DNA of 64,000 bases from Prionace glauca. Lineage: Eukaryota > Chordata > Chondrichthyes > Carcharhiniformes > Carcharhinidae. Shown here piece by piece: positions 11,986-22,910 of this stretch; within the stretch, counting starts at the first letter, position 1; every line of letters starts with the position of its first letter. Under the pieces are notes generated by a model, which had not been told where the DNA came from, searched no databases, and saw only the letters and a list, made by a program, of their open reading frames with translations. The stretch is from NCBI GenBank assembly GCA_037974335.1, contig CM075760.1:26933402-26997401 (forward strand). The letters are read 5' to 3'. The position numbers were made by a program, and so were the translations under genes.

Positions 11986-12327
11986 CCCCAACACAAACAA
12001 AACACTGCGCTTCAGCTTAATCCCGGTCTTCAAGCAGATGAGTAACAAAATTGTCATCCTATCAAAGGCCTGTCCCGTAATGCTATGATTGAGACACACC
12101 TACAGATGTTGCCATCTCTTCTATCCGCCTTGTCTTCGGATAGTGTGATGTTTCTGAATCATGAATCTCCTGTGGAATGGAACTTATCTTCTGGCAGAGA
12201 AAAAGAAGGTCATAAATGTTCAGAAAGTTGATATTTATTTTCATCAATTGCCAAACATTTACAAAGATGACCAATTGTGTTCATTAGTTATCATCCATTC
12301 ATAAACATTGATATGTTGATGTTTTAG
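11986..12327. other. Nothing recognised
   Basis: No gene, RNA or named repeat seen. Confidence 0.35.
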
Positions 12328-12900
12328 TTTAAGGGATATGGGCGTTGCTGGCCTAGTCAGTATTTGTTGCCTATTCCTCATTGCCTTTAGTAAACTGGTG
12401 GTAAGCTACCTTCCTGAAATGCTGCAGATCCTGTGGTATAGACCCATACGGTCCTGTTACACAGGGAGTTCTAGGATCTCGGTCCCGTGACAGTGATGGA
12501 AGGATGATACATTTCTACATCAGGTATATGACTGACTTGGAGGGGAATTTATAGGTGGTATTCCCTGGTAACTGTTACCCCTGTCCTTGCAGATGACAAC
12601 CCACCGTGTGGCTGCCTAAGGAGCCTTGGTGAGGTTCGGAAGTGAAACTTGTAGATGGTACATAATGATGCTCTGTGTGGTGCAGGGAGTGAGCATTTGC
12701 AAATGTTATTCCTGTCAAGCCGGTTGCTTTGGCCTGAATGGGATGAAGATTTTTGAATGTTGTTTGAACTGTATCTATTCAAGTAAGTGGAGAGAACAAT
12801 TTTTGTCCCCTAATATGTGTCGTGCAGGTGGTGCACAGGTTTGGGGAGTTAGGGGGTGGGTTACTCACAGCAGGCTGAGTTGATATTCCAGCTGGAGCAT
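12328..12900 (+). repeat. Unnamed interspersed repeat (family also at 21.2 and 31.1 kb)
   Basis: Begins 'ggcgttgctggcctagtcag' with 'tattcctcattgcc', continues through 'gacttggaggggaatttata' and reaches 'gcaggtggtgcacaggtttg'. Collinear fragments lie at 21225-21445 and 31090-31450. The family is frequent in shark DNA but I cannot name its class. Confidence 0.55.
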
Positions 12901-13161
12901 GTAACTGGGTAGTTATAGGACAGATGTCAGGGGTAGGTTCTTTACCCAGAGGGTGGTGAGGGACTGGAATGCCCTGCCAGCTGCGGTTGTAAATGCACCT
13001 AGTTTGGGGGCGTTTAAAAGATCTGTGGATAGGTTTATGGATGAAAAGGGATTGGTTTAGGCTAGTGGGTCATTGTTTTGTAACTGGTCGGCGCAACATC
13101 GTGGGCCGAAGGGCCTGTTCTGCGCTGTAATGTTCTATGTTCTATGTTCTATGTTCTATGT
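12901..13161 (+). mobile_element. CR1-type LINE 3' end
   Basis: Starts 'gacagatgtcaggggtaggt', reads through the end of ORF2 (FFTQRVVRDWNALP-like, here LYPEGGEGLEC out of frame) and the short UTR with 'gtgggccgaagggcctgttc'. It ends in four 'ttctatg' units at 13131-13160. It is the same subfamily as the minus-strand copy at 62268-63245. Confidence 0.85.
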
Positions 13162-13394
13162 ATATACCCAGCTAACACAGCGATTAGCCAATGGTAACCT
13201 CGAAGATGTTGTTAGTTGTTGATTCAGTGTTGCAATATCATTGAGTGACAAGGGGCAACGGTCAGATTCCCCGTTTTTGGAGATGGTCATCGCCTGACGC
13301 CAATATTACCAATAATTCTCCATTCACAAAAATAAATAGTAAAAATTCACAAAAAGAAATAAATAAAAATAAATAAATTCTCAAAAATAAATAA
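13162..13394. other. Unrecognised, ends in A-rich simple sequence
   Basis: 13325-13394 is made of 'aaataaat'-like units. Nothing else is recognised. Confidence 0.4.
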
Positions 13395-13975
13395 TAGTGG
13401 CAGGGATTACTATTTCTAGGGGGAAAAGCTGCAGCATGCTATAGTGCAGACGGACCTGGGGGTCCTTGTGCATGAGTCGCAAAAACCCAGTCTGCAGGTG
13501 CAGCAGGTGATCAGGAAGGCGAATGGGATGCTGGCCATTATAGCGATGGAGATAGGATATAAAAGCGGGGAGGTCTTGCTGCAACTGTACAGGGTACTGG
13601 TGAGGCAGCAGCTGGAGTACTGTGTGCAGTTTTGGTCGCTGCACTTGTGGAAGGATATTTTGGCCTTGGAGGGAATGCAGAGGAGGTTCACTAGGCTGAT
13701 ACCAGAGATGAGGGGGTTGAACTTTGAAGAGAGGCTGAATAGACTGGGTCTGTACTCGTTGGAATTTAGAAGGATGAGGGGGGATCTTATAGAGACGCAT
13801 AAGATAATGAAGGGGATGGATAGGGTAGAGGTAGAGAGATTCTTCCCGCTCAGAAAGGACAGCAGGACAAGCGGGCACAGCCTCAGGATAAGGGGGAGGG
13901 CGGCAGTTTAGAATGGAGTTGAGGAGCAACTTCTGCACTCAAAGGGTGGTGAATCTCTGGAATTAAATTAAATTA
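13395..13975 (+). mobile_element. CR1-type LINE fragment
   Basis: A 155-codon frame (13444-13911) with TDLGVLVHESQKPSLQVQQV, LEYCVQFWSLHLWKDILALE and MRGLNFEERLNRLGLYSLEF. It is about as long as the copy at 1757-2563 but lacks the 3' terminus; it stops near 'ggaattaaattaaatt'. Confidence 0.85.
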
Positions 13976-15545
13976 AATTGAGATTAAATCCGACCATGGC
14001 AGCAGGTGGAATTTGAATTCAATCAATAAATTTTGATTCATACTGATAGCGACGAGATAACCCTCTGATTCCCCAGTGAAGGACATGTGCCATCCCTACT
14101 TGGTCTCAGCAGGGTGTAACTCAAGATGGACCGCCATATATATAACTGGGCAATGCCTTCTGAGATGCCCTAACACACCACTCAGCTGAAAAGGAATTAA
14201 GCACAGGAAATACATGTTGTTCTTTCCAGGGACCCCCACGTCCCATGGAAGAATAAAGTAAAATAAAACACCAGACTACATATTTATGCAGTATAAGATA
14301 TATCACCTCTCTGAATCAACTCTCACAATCTGCCTGTATTTATTTCTATCCATCCATCACAATGTATTGTTGGGTTGGAGAGATCATCATTGTTACTAAC
14401 AAGGTGCCAGAGAATCTGGGTAGCTTTCTTTTCCAATGAAAAGGAAAGCATTCATATAGGTTCACAGCTTTAAAAAATAATAATTAAGTTGCCTCGAGTT
14501 GTTGCTGGGCAGATTTGTTTATAAATAGGCTCTACTGACAATGCTAAGAGTTTGAAGTTGGCTTGCAGCCAACTGTTCAGTACTGAGGAAACAGATCTTT
14601 GACTTACTGAACAAACACCGTCAGATGCTTCCTGTAAATATCTTCGGGCAGTTGGCAGCAGGTTGGACTGCTGCCAAATACTGCGTGGGACAGATTAGCG
14701 CGACTATGTAAGGATTAAATGGGACTTATCCAGTTATACAATAAATGCTTGATTCCCATAATAAAGAAACGTTTTTAAATGGTATTCCTTCCAAGCAAAT
14801 ATTTTAAGGGCTGCACTGTGATTAAACAGTCTGGGGAACGAGTAAGTTGGCCAGATGCTATTTCATTTGTATAACTTCCAAATAAATGTCCTTCCAAAAA
14901 TTAAAGCCACTTTGTGAGTAACGTCATGACCTGCAAGGAAGAGATTTTGACATCCCCACCCCCTCAGTCCAATGAGATCAGTGCAATGGCCCCAAAATGA
15001 AAATAATTAAAAGTAAAATAATATCATACAATTGTCTTGAAAAGCGCGGATACCTGGAATATTCTAAGCGTTCTGCACCTCTTTAAAAAGACAACCTCTC
15101 TTATACCTGATCAGCACCATGTTCTGTTGTCCAGCACAATCTGATTTCGATTATTTAACAGTCGCTCTCATAGCTGCCAATGAGTGAAGAAACGGCCTGG
15201 TTTAGTGGAAGACAAAACATTTATTTTTTGTGATATTGTGCAATATGCCACAAAGTCCTAATATCCTGAGTTCCCACTACCAGTGAATGTTCTACAGCCG
15301 ATGGCCAATAAAATGAGCAGCAGTGATTTGGATGTTGACAAAGAACTTTCCTGATCACCGTGTCCATTCGGATTCTATAAATTCTCTGTCAAAGGTTGAT
15401 GTCGATGTCATGTTTCCCTGTCAGCTCAATTAATTATATGTCCACCAGTTTTCTTTCAGTGTTAATTTTCACGGGATAAAGGAGCCGTCGGGGAAATCTA
15501 ACGTGAAATATTGCATCACATGAGGATTGTCCTTTTTGAATTAAT
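13976..15545 (+). repeat. Decayed duplicate of the 5' flank of the intact VH cluster
   Basis: This stretch is collinear with 22911-24500. Shared blocks include 'tctgattccccagtgaagga', 'cagatttgtttataaatagg', 'gctgccaaatactgcgtggg' with 'acagattagcg', and 'atctgatttcgattatt'. The first ~200 bp (13985-14185) is itself a minus-strand SINE-like repeat that both copies share. The order of blocks is the same as upstream of the intact VH, and a VH pseudogene follows at 16.5-17.3 kb, so the most direct reading is an ancient duplication of a whole Ig cluster 5' end. Confidence 0.75.
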
Positions 15546-15548
15546 TTG

Positions 15549-15847
15549 TGGGTGGCACGGTGGCATATATGTTAGGGTTTCTGCCTCAAAGCGCCAGGGA
15601 CCCGGGTTCAACTCCCGGTTTGGGTCTGTCTGTGTGGAGTCTGCATATTCTCCAATTGCCTGCTCATTTACTCACATTGTTCAAGGATATGCCGCTTAGG
15701 TTGATCCACGATGATGAATTGTCCAATCGTGTCAAGAGAATTAGCGGGGAATATAAGTGGGGTGATGGGGATAGACTGAGGTGGGGATGTTGTGGATTTG
15801 GGCCTGATAGGCCAAAAGGCCTTTTTCTGCTCTGTAATGATTCTATG
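15549..15847 (+). mobile_element. tRNA-derived SINE with LINE-like 3' end
   Basis: Head 'gggtggcacggtggca', B-box-like 'gggttcaactcccgg', then the SINE body and a tail 'ggcctgataggccaaaagg' that ends 'tgattctatg'. It interrupts the duplicated flank at a point where homology to 24500 stops. Confidence 0.85.
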
Positions 15848-15859
15848 GACATGGGCACC

Positions 15860-16137
15860 TTTGGCTGATCAGAATTTATTGCCTACTTCTTGTCCGAGGG
15901 CAGTGAGAGTCATCACATTGCTATGGCTCTTGGATCACACATCGGCCAGACCAGGTAAGGACGGCAGATTCCCTTCTCCAAAATACATTAGTGAAGCAGG
16001 TAGGTTTTTACACAGTCAACAATAATATCATGACCATAAGTGGATCCTTATTTCCAGTTGCTTTTTTTTACTGAATTTAAATCCCACCATCTGTGGTGAT
16101 GGGATTCGAAGTCGGGTCCTGAGAACATTAGTTAAGT
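15860..16137 (+). repeat. SINE-like interspersed repeat
   Basis: Contains 'tttattgcctacttcttg', 'cggccagaccaggtaaggac' and 'gatgggattcgaagtcgggt'. Other copies lie inverted at 13985-14185 and 22911-23110, and in the same orientation at 38930-39190. Confidence 0.6.
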
Positions 16138-16475
16138 TTGTGCATTAATTGCCGATTGATAACATGAGGCCATTTCTTCCCTCCTTCTTGTATCCAGTCC
16201 CAAATTACAGTGACGGCTACCCACACCTGAAATAAAATCATCCCAGCAATTAGTTACATAAATCGATAATAATTGTTCAAATAGATTATATTTATGCTGC
16301 AATGTGCAAATCAGACTGACGTTTTTACTCTGATAAGGTAATGTCATCTTACCTCTATTCTCTTGTGAAAGGGGGTGCAGAATTAAGGGACTTGATTTAC
16401 AATCAAATTGTTTTTTTCTCTATAACAGAGGCTCAAATATAATTTATCCTTTTGGTCTAGCAGAGACGTTCCAAT
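16138..16475. other. Presumed remnant of the VH upstream region
   Basis: Lies between the repeat at 15.9-16.1 kb and the leader-intron homology at 16476. I see no leader exon with an ATG equivalent to 25101. The resemblance to 24500-25100 is too weak to assert. Confidence 0.3.
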
Positions 16476-16572
16476 GGATCTCACTCTTTCTGCCTCAGTG
16501 TTAGTCTGTCTGTTGAATATTCCAGTGTCAGCAATCAATTCACTGGGAATAATCCTCGGTGTTTTTTGATAT

Positions 16573-16878
16573 ATTTTATTTGATTTATTATTATCACACA
16601 TATTCGTACACAGTCTTGCGCACTATACAGACGGAGCATACCGTGCATAGAGAAGGAAGGGAGAGAGTGAAGAATATTATGTTGCAGTCATAGCTCGGGT
16701 CTAGAAAAATATCAATTTAATGCGACTAGATCCATTCAAAACTCTGATTGCAGCTGTAAAGAAATAGTTTCTGAGTCGGTTTGTAGTCTCCTCAGAATTT
16801 GTTTTTACCTAGTTCCCGATGGAAAAATGTGAGAGAGTGTGTCCGGGGTGAGTTGCGTTTTCTTTTCATAGCTTTTGT
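16573..16878 (-). mobile_element. LINE 3' fragment, probably L2-like, inside the VH pseudogene
   Basis: Read on the + strand it has 'gtccggggtgagttgcg' after 'ttcccgatggaaaaatg', and 'gattgcagctgtaaagaaat'. I recognise these as the reverse complement of the 3' part of a common vertebrate LINE, most likely L2-like. The class assignment is from memory of the family. Confidence 0.45.
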
Positions 16879-17118
16879 TTAAAGTGTCGAGTCGGAGGTT
16901 GTGTTGACTCAGCCAGAGGCAGAAACCGGGCATCCCTGAGGCTCCCTGAGACTGAGCTGTAAAGACAAAGTGTTCAATATGGGCAGCAACTGGATGGTCT
17001 GGGTCCGACCCGTCCCTGATAGTGTCTCCTTCAGTTTGATACTCTTGGATCAATCCACAATTCCTCCGTCCCAGAGATTCAGAATCAATTTATTCCACCC
17101 AAAGACACTTAAAACAAC

Positions 17119-17265
17119 GTGAAGAGAAATTGCTGGACAGTCTCAGGACATCTGGACTCGAAACGTCAGCTGTTCCCTCTCCTTACAAATATTGCCAGGC
17201 CTGCTGAGATTTTCCAGCATTTTCTCTTTGGGTTTGAATTCCAGAATCCACAGAATTGTTTTTAT
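17119..17265 (+). mobile_element. SINE-like insertion with target-site duplication
   Basis: About 147 bp containing 'cctgctgagattttccagca' and 'attccagaatccacag', a common shark repeat end. It is flanked by near-identical 12-bp duplications of the VH framework 3 sequence (one mismatch), which dates it after the VH exon existed. Confidence 0.75.
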
Positions 17266-17292
17266 ACTTCAAACAACATCTTCTCTTTGCAA

Positions 17293-17984
17293 ATAACTAT
17301 AAACCGAGTATTCCTATCTTTCCCCTGTCTGTCCTACACAGACTCCAGTTCCATGTGATGAAAATAACCCTTCACCACCACTGAAATATCCGAGAACGCC
17401 ACCCAGTTGTATTAAACCTGCAGTGGAAAGTCACCCATCCAGAGGGCAGGTTTCAGCAAGGTGGTTCACAATCACCAATTAATGTTAGCTTTGTCAGTGA
17501 CGCTCGCATCCAGAGATTCAATAAAACCAGTGCAAATTGCTGCAGATTCCGGAAATCTAAAACTAAAACAGCAACAGTGCTCCTCAGCATCTCTATGGGT
17601 ATCATCAGAGAGAGAGAGAACCAGATTCGTATTTAACATCAATGCCAGGATGTCAAATCTCTTGATATAATTATGAACAGCAAATCTGTTCTGTCCAATA
17701 TCCGACCCAAAACCTCATTTGTCAAATAAAATCGCAAATTTGTTGGCCATTTATCACAACCGGGTTTGTGGGAGTTTGTGGTACGTAACTTACCTGGTTA
17801 GTTACAACATGAGAACAGCGACTAAATTCAGCAAAGGTACATCATTGAGTTTTAAGAACTCTGGGGCAACAGGAGGTAGGGTAAAATGTTCTATACATTC
17901 AAGTTCCCCCATAATCTGTAAAACTTTGGAATCGCTGAGATTAATGTGAATATAATCACTGCTCTGCCTGATCATAGCAGCATA
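17293..17984. repeat. Unrecognised sequence with one SINE-like fragment
   Basis: About 17535-17640 contains 'gctgcagattccggaaatc' and 'tcagcatctctatgg', related to the insertion at 17119 but inverted in order. The rest is not recognised. No D, J or C exon remnants of the broken cluster are visible. Confidence 0.35.
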
Positions 17985-18445
17985 AAATCATAGAATCCAT
18001 ACAGTTCAACATGGTCATTCGGTTCAATAAATCTGCAGCGGGCTCTCCAGCACAGCATCCTACCTAGACAAGCTTTGATCCGATCCCGGCAACCACACAT
18101 ATTCACAGGCTAATCCCCCGAACCTACACATTATTGGACACTAACAGGAAATTTAGCATAGACAATTTACATTGGGCCTGGGAAGGATGCTCTGCCGGAT
18201 AGCAGACTTGATGAACCGAATGGTCTCCTTCTGCACTGTAGCGATTCTATGATTCTACTTTGCACATCATTGGGCGCGAAGGGGCAATTTATCACAGCCA
18301 ATCCACCTAACCTGCACATCCTGGGACTGCGGAAGGAAACTGGAGCACTCGGAGGAAACTCACATGGATATGGATAGAATGTGAAAACCACACACAGTCA
18401 CCCAATGTTAGAATCGAACCCGCTTCCCTGTCGCCTGTGAGGGAG
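17985..18445 (-). repeat. Composite of SINE fragments
   Basis: 17985-18160 reads as a minus-strand SINE ('atcatagaatccatacag'). 18160-18252 is a plus-strand SINE tail ending 'gattctatgattcta'. 18260-18445 is minus again ('gggactgcggaaggaaactg', 'agaatcgaacccgcttccct'). Confidence 0.6.
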
Positions 18446-20104
18446 CAAAAATAATTGTATCTCTTCGTGATAACCACATTTTTTATTCTTCCCTCGTGTG
18501 AGTGTGATCACTATTTGTGAAGGAATATTTCAGACATCAGATCTGTTTTTTTATTTAACTTGTCGAGTTTAAACAGATTAAATCCTCAATCAGATTAACA
18601 TTCAGTAGAATATCAGCCTGTTCACAGATACTTTATTAATTGTGACATCAGAACTTTCAGAACTAATTCTGAAATGAAATGTCTTATTTTATTTTAGTTA
18701 AGTACAGCCGGAGTTATGAATGTTCAAAAAGTTTTATTCATATTGAACCAACTGTTAAAATTCTTAAAATAAATCGCTATTTTGAGTTGAAACTGATCAA
18801 TAAGTGACGGTCTATCTGGTTTTTCTGTGATGAACATTTCATTGTAAACAGTGAGGTATTTATGTAAATAAATACAAAAATAGTAATTCCAAATGAGATT
18901 GTTGACTGACAAAAACACAACAAACATTTCCCCACCAACACAGCGCAGAAATAGAGACAATCATGCAAATCAATCAACGGATTTCAGTAATGGTTGTTTT
19001 TCAACATTATTTATTCACCAGTTATGTGAGGAAAAATATCATGATGATATATATGTTCAGAATTAGGAAATAATCCCTCTGATCCCGAAATGTAATGACA
19101 CAGAACATCTCCTGTGTTTCATCTCTTTCTCTGTCTTTCTCCTGTCTGGTTCTGCGTCTTGTCTCTCCACGATGGTTCATCGTCTTCACTCCACAGCAAA
19201 AGAACATAAGAACGTAAGAAATGGGAGCAGGAGTAGGCCATCTAGCCCCTCGAGCCTGCCCCGGGCTCGAAAAAATCAATGTTTGCCCAATGTATTCTCT
19301 CAGCCACAGGTACAGGTTTCTAAAAGAATATAATTCAATAAATTGGAATCCATGACTGAGATTTACTCTAAAAGATCTCTTGAGAAATCAATGATCTTGA
19401 AATGCTTGAAACATGTTCTTCTGCACCTAACCTCGGTTCCACCTGGTGATAAGGATTCAATGTGAAATCTTTCCCTATATTTAGCCGGTGTTGTCCCTGT
19501 CCTTGGAGTATTTGACTGGACAGAGTAGAGGAATATTTACTCTGCGTCTGAACTCATTGTTCCTGGTTTATGAATGGTTGATATATGTTTGTCAGGGAAG
19601 ATTTAATCCGTATCGAATCTCTGCTGTACCTAGCCTGGGTGTGTTTTGTGGAACTATGTGGACGGCTCTTTCTCCTATACCTAACACTAATTTAAACCTG
19701 CCTCCTGGATCTCTGAAGGAAGAGTGCAGGAGAGTTTTTACATAGAAGAGTGTCCATGCTCTTTCTGACTTAATTTTGTTTGAACAGATTTATAGACGGA
19801 GTTTCACTCTGTTTATAGACAGTATAATGTTGTAAGAACGTTTGAATTGGATAGTTTAGAGGGAGATTCTCTTTGCATCTCACTCATGCTATTCCTGATT
19901 TAGGAGTTATTAATTTGCCAGTACAGAGGGGACTTTGCATTCTGCAGCGAACCCCATGTTACTCCTGTCCTGTAAGATTTTGATGGGAGAGTCGGCCGTC
20001 TTTACAAATTTCATGGGGATTGAACCAGTATCTTTATATTACAGTAAATTTACCCTGTGTCAGCTCGTATTATGAGCCATGCCTTCGTTTATTTTCCACT
20101 GGAC
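18446..20104. other. No gene seen; one short CR1 fragment
   Basis: 19200-19262 is the minus-strand start of a CR1 3' end ('gaacataagaacgtaagaaa'). An exact ATGCAAAT octamer lies at 18963-18970 but is about 6 kb from the VH promoter. Otherwise nothing recognised. Confidence 0.4.
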
Positions 20105-20390
20105 CCTAACTCATTCTATCTTGCATGTAGAATGTTATGTTGTCTGTCTTTGCACATAGTAAATTGGATATATTATCTGTCTGTACTAAATTAGACGCTG
20201 TCCCTGCTTATATTGTATGTCACTATGTTTCTGTTTATATTAAACGAGACATTGTCTCTGTTTATATTAATTTAGATCTCTCTCTGTTTGTATCAAAGTC
20301 GATGCAATCTGATTTCTGCAATTCTCCATATCCACGTTTATATTGTATTAGACATGGTCTCAGTTTTTACTGCACTGGTCAATGCCAGTA
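20105..20390 (-). repeat. Degenerate minisatellite, unit about 30 bp
   Basis: Successive units of the type 'gtctctgtttatattaaatt' plus 'agac' run for about 285 bp. It is the clearest island of the family. Read in reverse, the unit gives the 'taatataaacagagac' words seen at 1.0, 2.9, 3.6, 6.7 and 7.2 kb. Confidence 0.7.
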
Positions 20391-21224
20391 ATGATTAAAA
20401 TGGCTGGGAGAACACAATTCTCTGCATCCTTCTGCAAGGACAAACCGTGTGAGGTTTTGGACACTGGAAAAGAAATCTGAAATCTACTTCTGCTGGCTGC
20501 AGTGAAAGTAGATATCAAGTCCTACGTAGCATTCACTGTCAATGAAGAACAAAAAAATAAAGAAAATTACAGCACAATAAAATACTGGTGATCCAATACT
20601 GCCCGTTTCTGGATCTTGCCTGATAACAATCTTTTTTATCCCAACATATTATCTCTTCTTCTCACAAAACCGTGGAGTAAAACAAACTTAATTCAAAGAG
20701 AGGCATAGTTAGTGCAGGAACAAAATTGCCACAGTGAAATATATATAGGGTGAGTATCAAATATTACATCACCAGAGAGAATGCCATGTGCAATGTAAAC
20801 TGAGCTCTGGTCTAGCAGAGTATTAACAGAGCCAGGCTGTATTTTAATATAAACAGGGGCTTCAAGAAAATAGTAATGAGTTAGTGCCGAGTGCCACGTG
20901 GGGATGGTCAAATGCCAAATTCCAATGAGACCCATATCCCGTGAAGGAAACATTTTTAAAAATAACATTGTCAAGTGAAATAAAACTGAGGCAGTGTCTC
21001 GCACAGTTTTACTGATATAGGAACTTCTTAGACATGAACTGAGACAGTGCTGAGTAATTAATGATACTGGACCGAATAAGGAGAATATAAAAAAAAGTTC
21101 AGAAAGATAGTAATTATTTTCACCAATTACCATCCATTTGCAATTTAATAATTTCATTCACCAGATCTCATTCATATATAATGAGGAATATATTTACAAT
21201 TACTCTGTGATAGGAAAGCGACGT
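20391..21224. repeat. Minisatellite relics in unrecognised sequence
   Basis: Words such as 'gtgcaatgtaaactgagctc' and 'ttttaatataaacaggggct' at 20700-21080 belong to the same degenerate family, in the plus orientation. No gene is recognised. Confidence 0.4.
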
Positions 21225-21445
21225 TGCCTCGGCCCCCATTTATTCCCCATTGCTAATTGCATTCAGTAAGCTGGTGGTGAGCCGCCTTATTCAATTGCTG
21301 CAGAACCTGCAGTGTAGGTACACCGACAGTGCTCTTAGGAAGGGTGTTCCTGGACTCCGACGCAGCGTAAGTAAAGGAGTGGTCCAAGTGATGTTTGTGA
21401 GTGTCTTGGAGAGGACTTTCCAGGTGGGGTTATTCCAATTTCCCA
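21225..21445 (+). repeat. Unnamed interspersed repeat fragment
   Basis: Collinear with 12340-12560: 'ttccccattgctaattgc', 'ctggtggtgagccgcctt', 'tgtaggtacaccgacagtgc'. Diverged and cut at both ends. Confidence 0.55.
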
Positions 21446-22015
21446 GTTATCATCACTTCATACAGATAAACAATTCGTTCACCAATTATGTTCATCAGTT
21501 TGATAAAAGCAAAAGACTGCAGATTCTGGAAGTTGAAACAAAAATAATGAATGCTGGAAAATCTCAACGGGTCTGATAGCATCTGTGGAGAGAGAATAAA
21601 GCCAACGTTTCGAGTCAGTGTTATCTTTTTTATTTGGAGGAAATTGAAGAGGGTGATGACATTGAGAAATGATGTGGGTGGATAGGGATTAGGTTTTTTT
21701 TAGGATATATTTCGAGATTATGATGTTGATTAGTTTAGGGTGAAGAAGTTTGTTATGATATTTGGGATCACTCTGTGAATTGATGCAGCTTGTGTGTGTC
21801 TGGAAATATTGTCTATTATTTCTGTTATTCCCATCTCACAGGAAATTTATGCAGCTTTCCTGACACGTTGTAGGAAACAATGATGATCTCTCCAAAGCAG
21901 CAGGAATACTCTGCCGAAGGGTCACCCAGATGTGAAACAAAGGCTCTATTCTGTCTCCACAGATGTTACTGAGATTCTCCAATATTTTCTGTTTATTTTC
22001 GGCATTTCATTCTAT
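21446..22015. repeat. Inverted pair of SINE-like ends
   Basis: 21505-21615 ('gactgcagattctggaagtt', 'atctgtggagagagaataaa') is roughly the inverse of 21905-22010 ('ctgtctccacagatgttact', 'gagattctccaatattttct'). The central part is unrecognised. Confidence 0.45.
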
Positions 22016-22910
22016 CCAATATATAACAGCACGTTGCTTCGTATAATTTATTGATTTTAAAATTTATTGACAACACATTGGCTTTTTGACACCAAGGAAT
22101 GAAATCTGTCCCAAAATTCAGTGGGGAATGGAATTAATTCAGACCAAGGATATGAACAGCTACCCAGCAGCCTCTGCGCTTCATTGACAAGTCATCACCT
22201 CCTCATCACACAGAATGTCCTGGTACATAGCTGGAGAGTTTGATGGTTATCAAAGTGATGATATAAATGGAACAACGTGTACTTCATGTGAAGTTACTGA
22301 ATCTTTAAATTCCGATTCATTATTACACTGTTTTGGGAAATAATGTTACACTTGTAGTTTTCCAGTGAGTTTCACAAATATTTCTGTTGCTATCTTATTT
22401 ACTTTTCACCCTGTTGTCTTCACTAATTTGGGTGAGGGTTTGTTGATTGATTTGTTGTATATGAAAGAACCAGTATTTTATATAGTACAATCATTCCTCC
22501 TCAACCAAATCCCGCTCTCTCTTTCTGTCCTGGATATGAAGATTCAGCATCAGCAGAGAAATGAACCATCCGAACTGCAGGAAAATCTCCCCCTACTCTT
22601 CAAGAGGATCAGCTTGCTAACTCCCGAGAAATGTATTTCACCCAGACACTCTGGAAGGATTGATGGACACACATTGAATAAAGGAGTTGTTTCAATTTAT
22701 GAAGTAGTCAAACACAAATATGGAAATGTAGAACAGCATCATTCAGTCCCATTTATCAATGAATCCACCAATCCATTCACTAATCCCTCAATCAAAATAT
22801 TCAGGAATCCAACAATCATTCATCCATCAATCATTCAAATGTCATTCATTCCTGTGTCAACACAGTCATACATTTATTGTTTGTGTAGATGGTGACATCA
22901 ATTATTTTAA
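22016..22910. other. Nothing recognised except a degenerate ATTC run
   Basis: About 22740-22870 is made of 'aatcattcattc'-like words, which produce an open frame of 176 codons with no protein motif. No gene is supported. Confidence 0.4.

Larger units (their letters stand above)
16476..17292 (+). pseudogene. Immunoglobulin VH pseudogene, broken by two repeat insertions
   Basis: 16476-16572 matches the leader intron of the intact VH ('tcagtgttagtctgtctg', 'gtcagcaatcaattcact'). A LINE-like fragment follows (about 16573-16878). The V exon resumes at about 16884 and reads [15 protein letters not shown], a TGA stop, GSLRLSCKDKVFNMGSNWMV and WVRPVP, closely related to [20 protein letters not shown] of the intact gene. 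Framework 3 is split at 17118 by a SINE-like piece (17119-17265) flanked by acttaaaacaac (17107-17118) and acttcaaacaac (17266-17277). Homology ends near 17292. There is no Cys-proximal 3' end, no recombination signal and no D or J, so it cannot rearrange. Confidence 0.88.

Noticed and set aside
16884-17106. A second functional VH segment
   Set aside because: It has a stop in FR1, a disrupted FR3, no leader ATG and no recombination signal.
18963-18970. Exact ATGCAAAT octamer as the VH promoter element
   Set aside because: It lies about 6 kb from the leader ATG with no linked promoter; chance occurrence is likely. Another lies at 3596-3603.
22365-22895. 176-codon open frame
   Set aside because: The sequence includes a degenerate ATTC run; no motif, signal or splice support.
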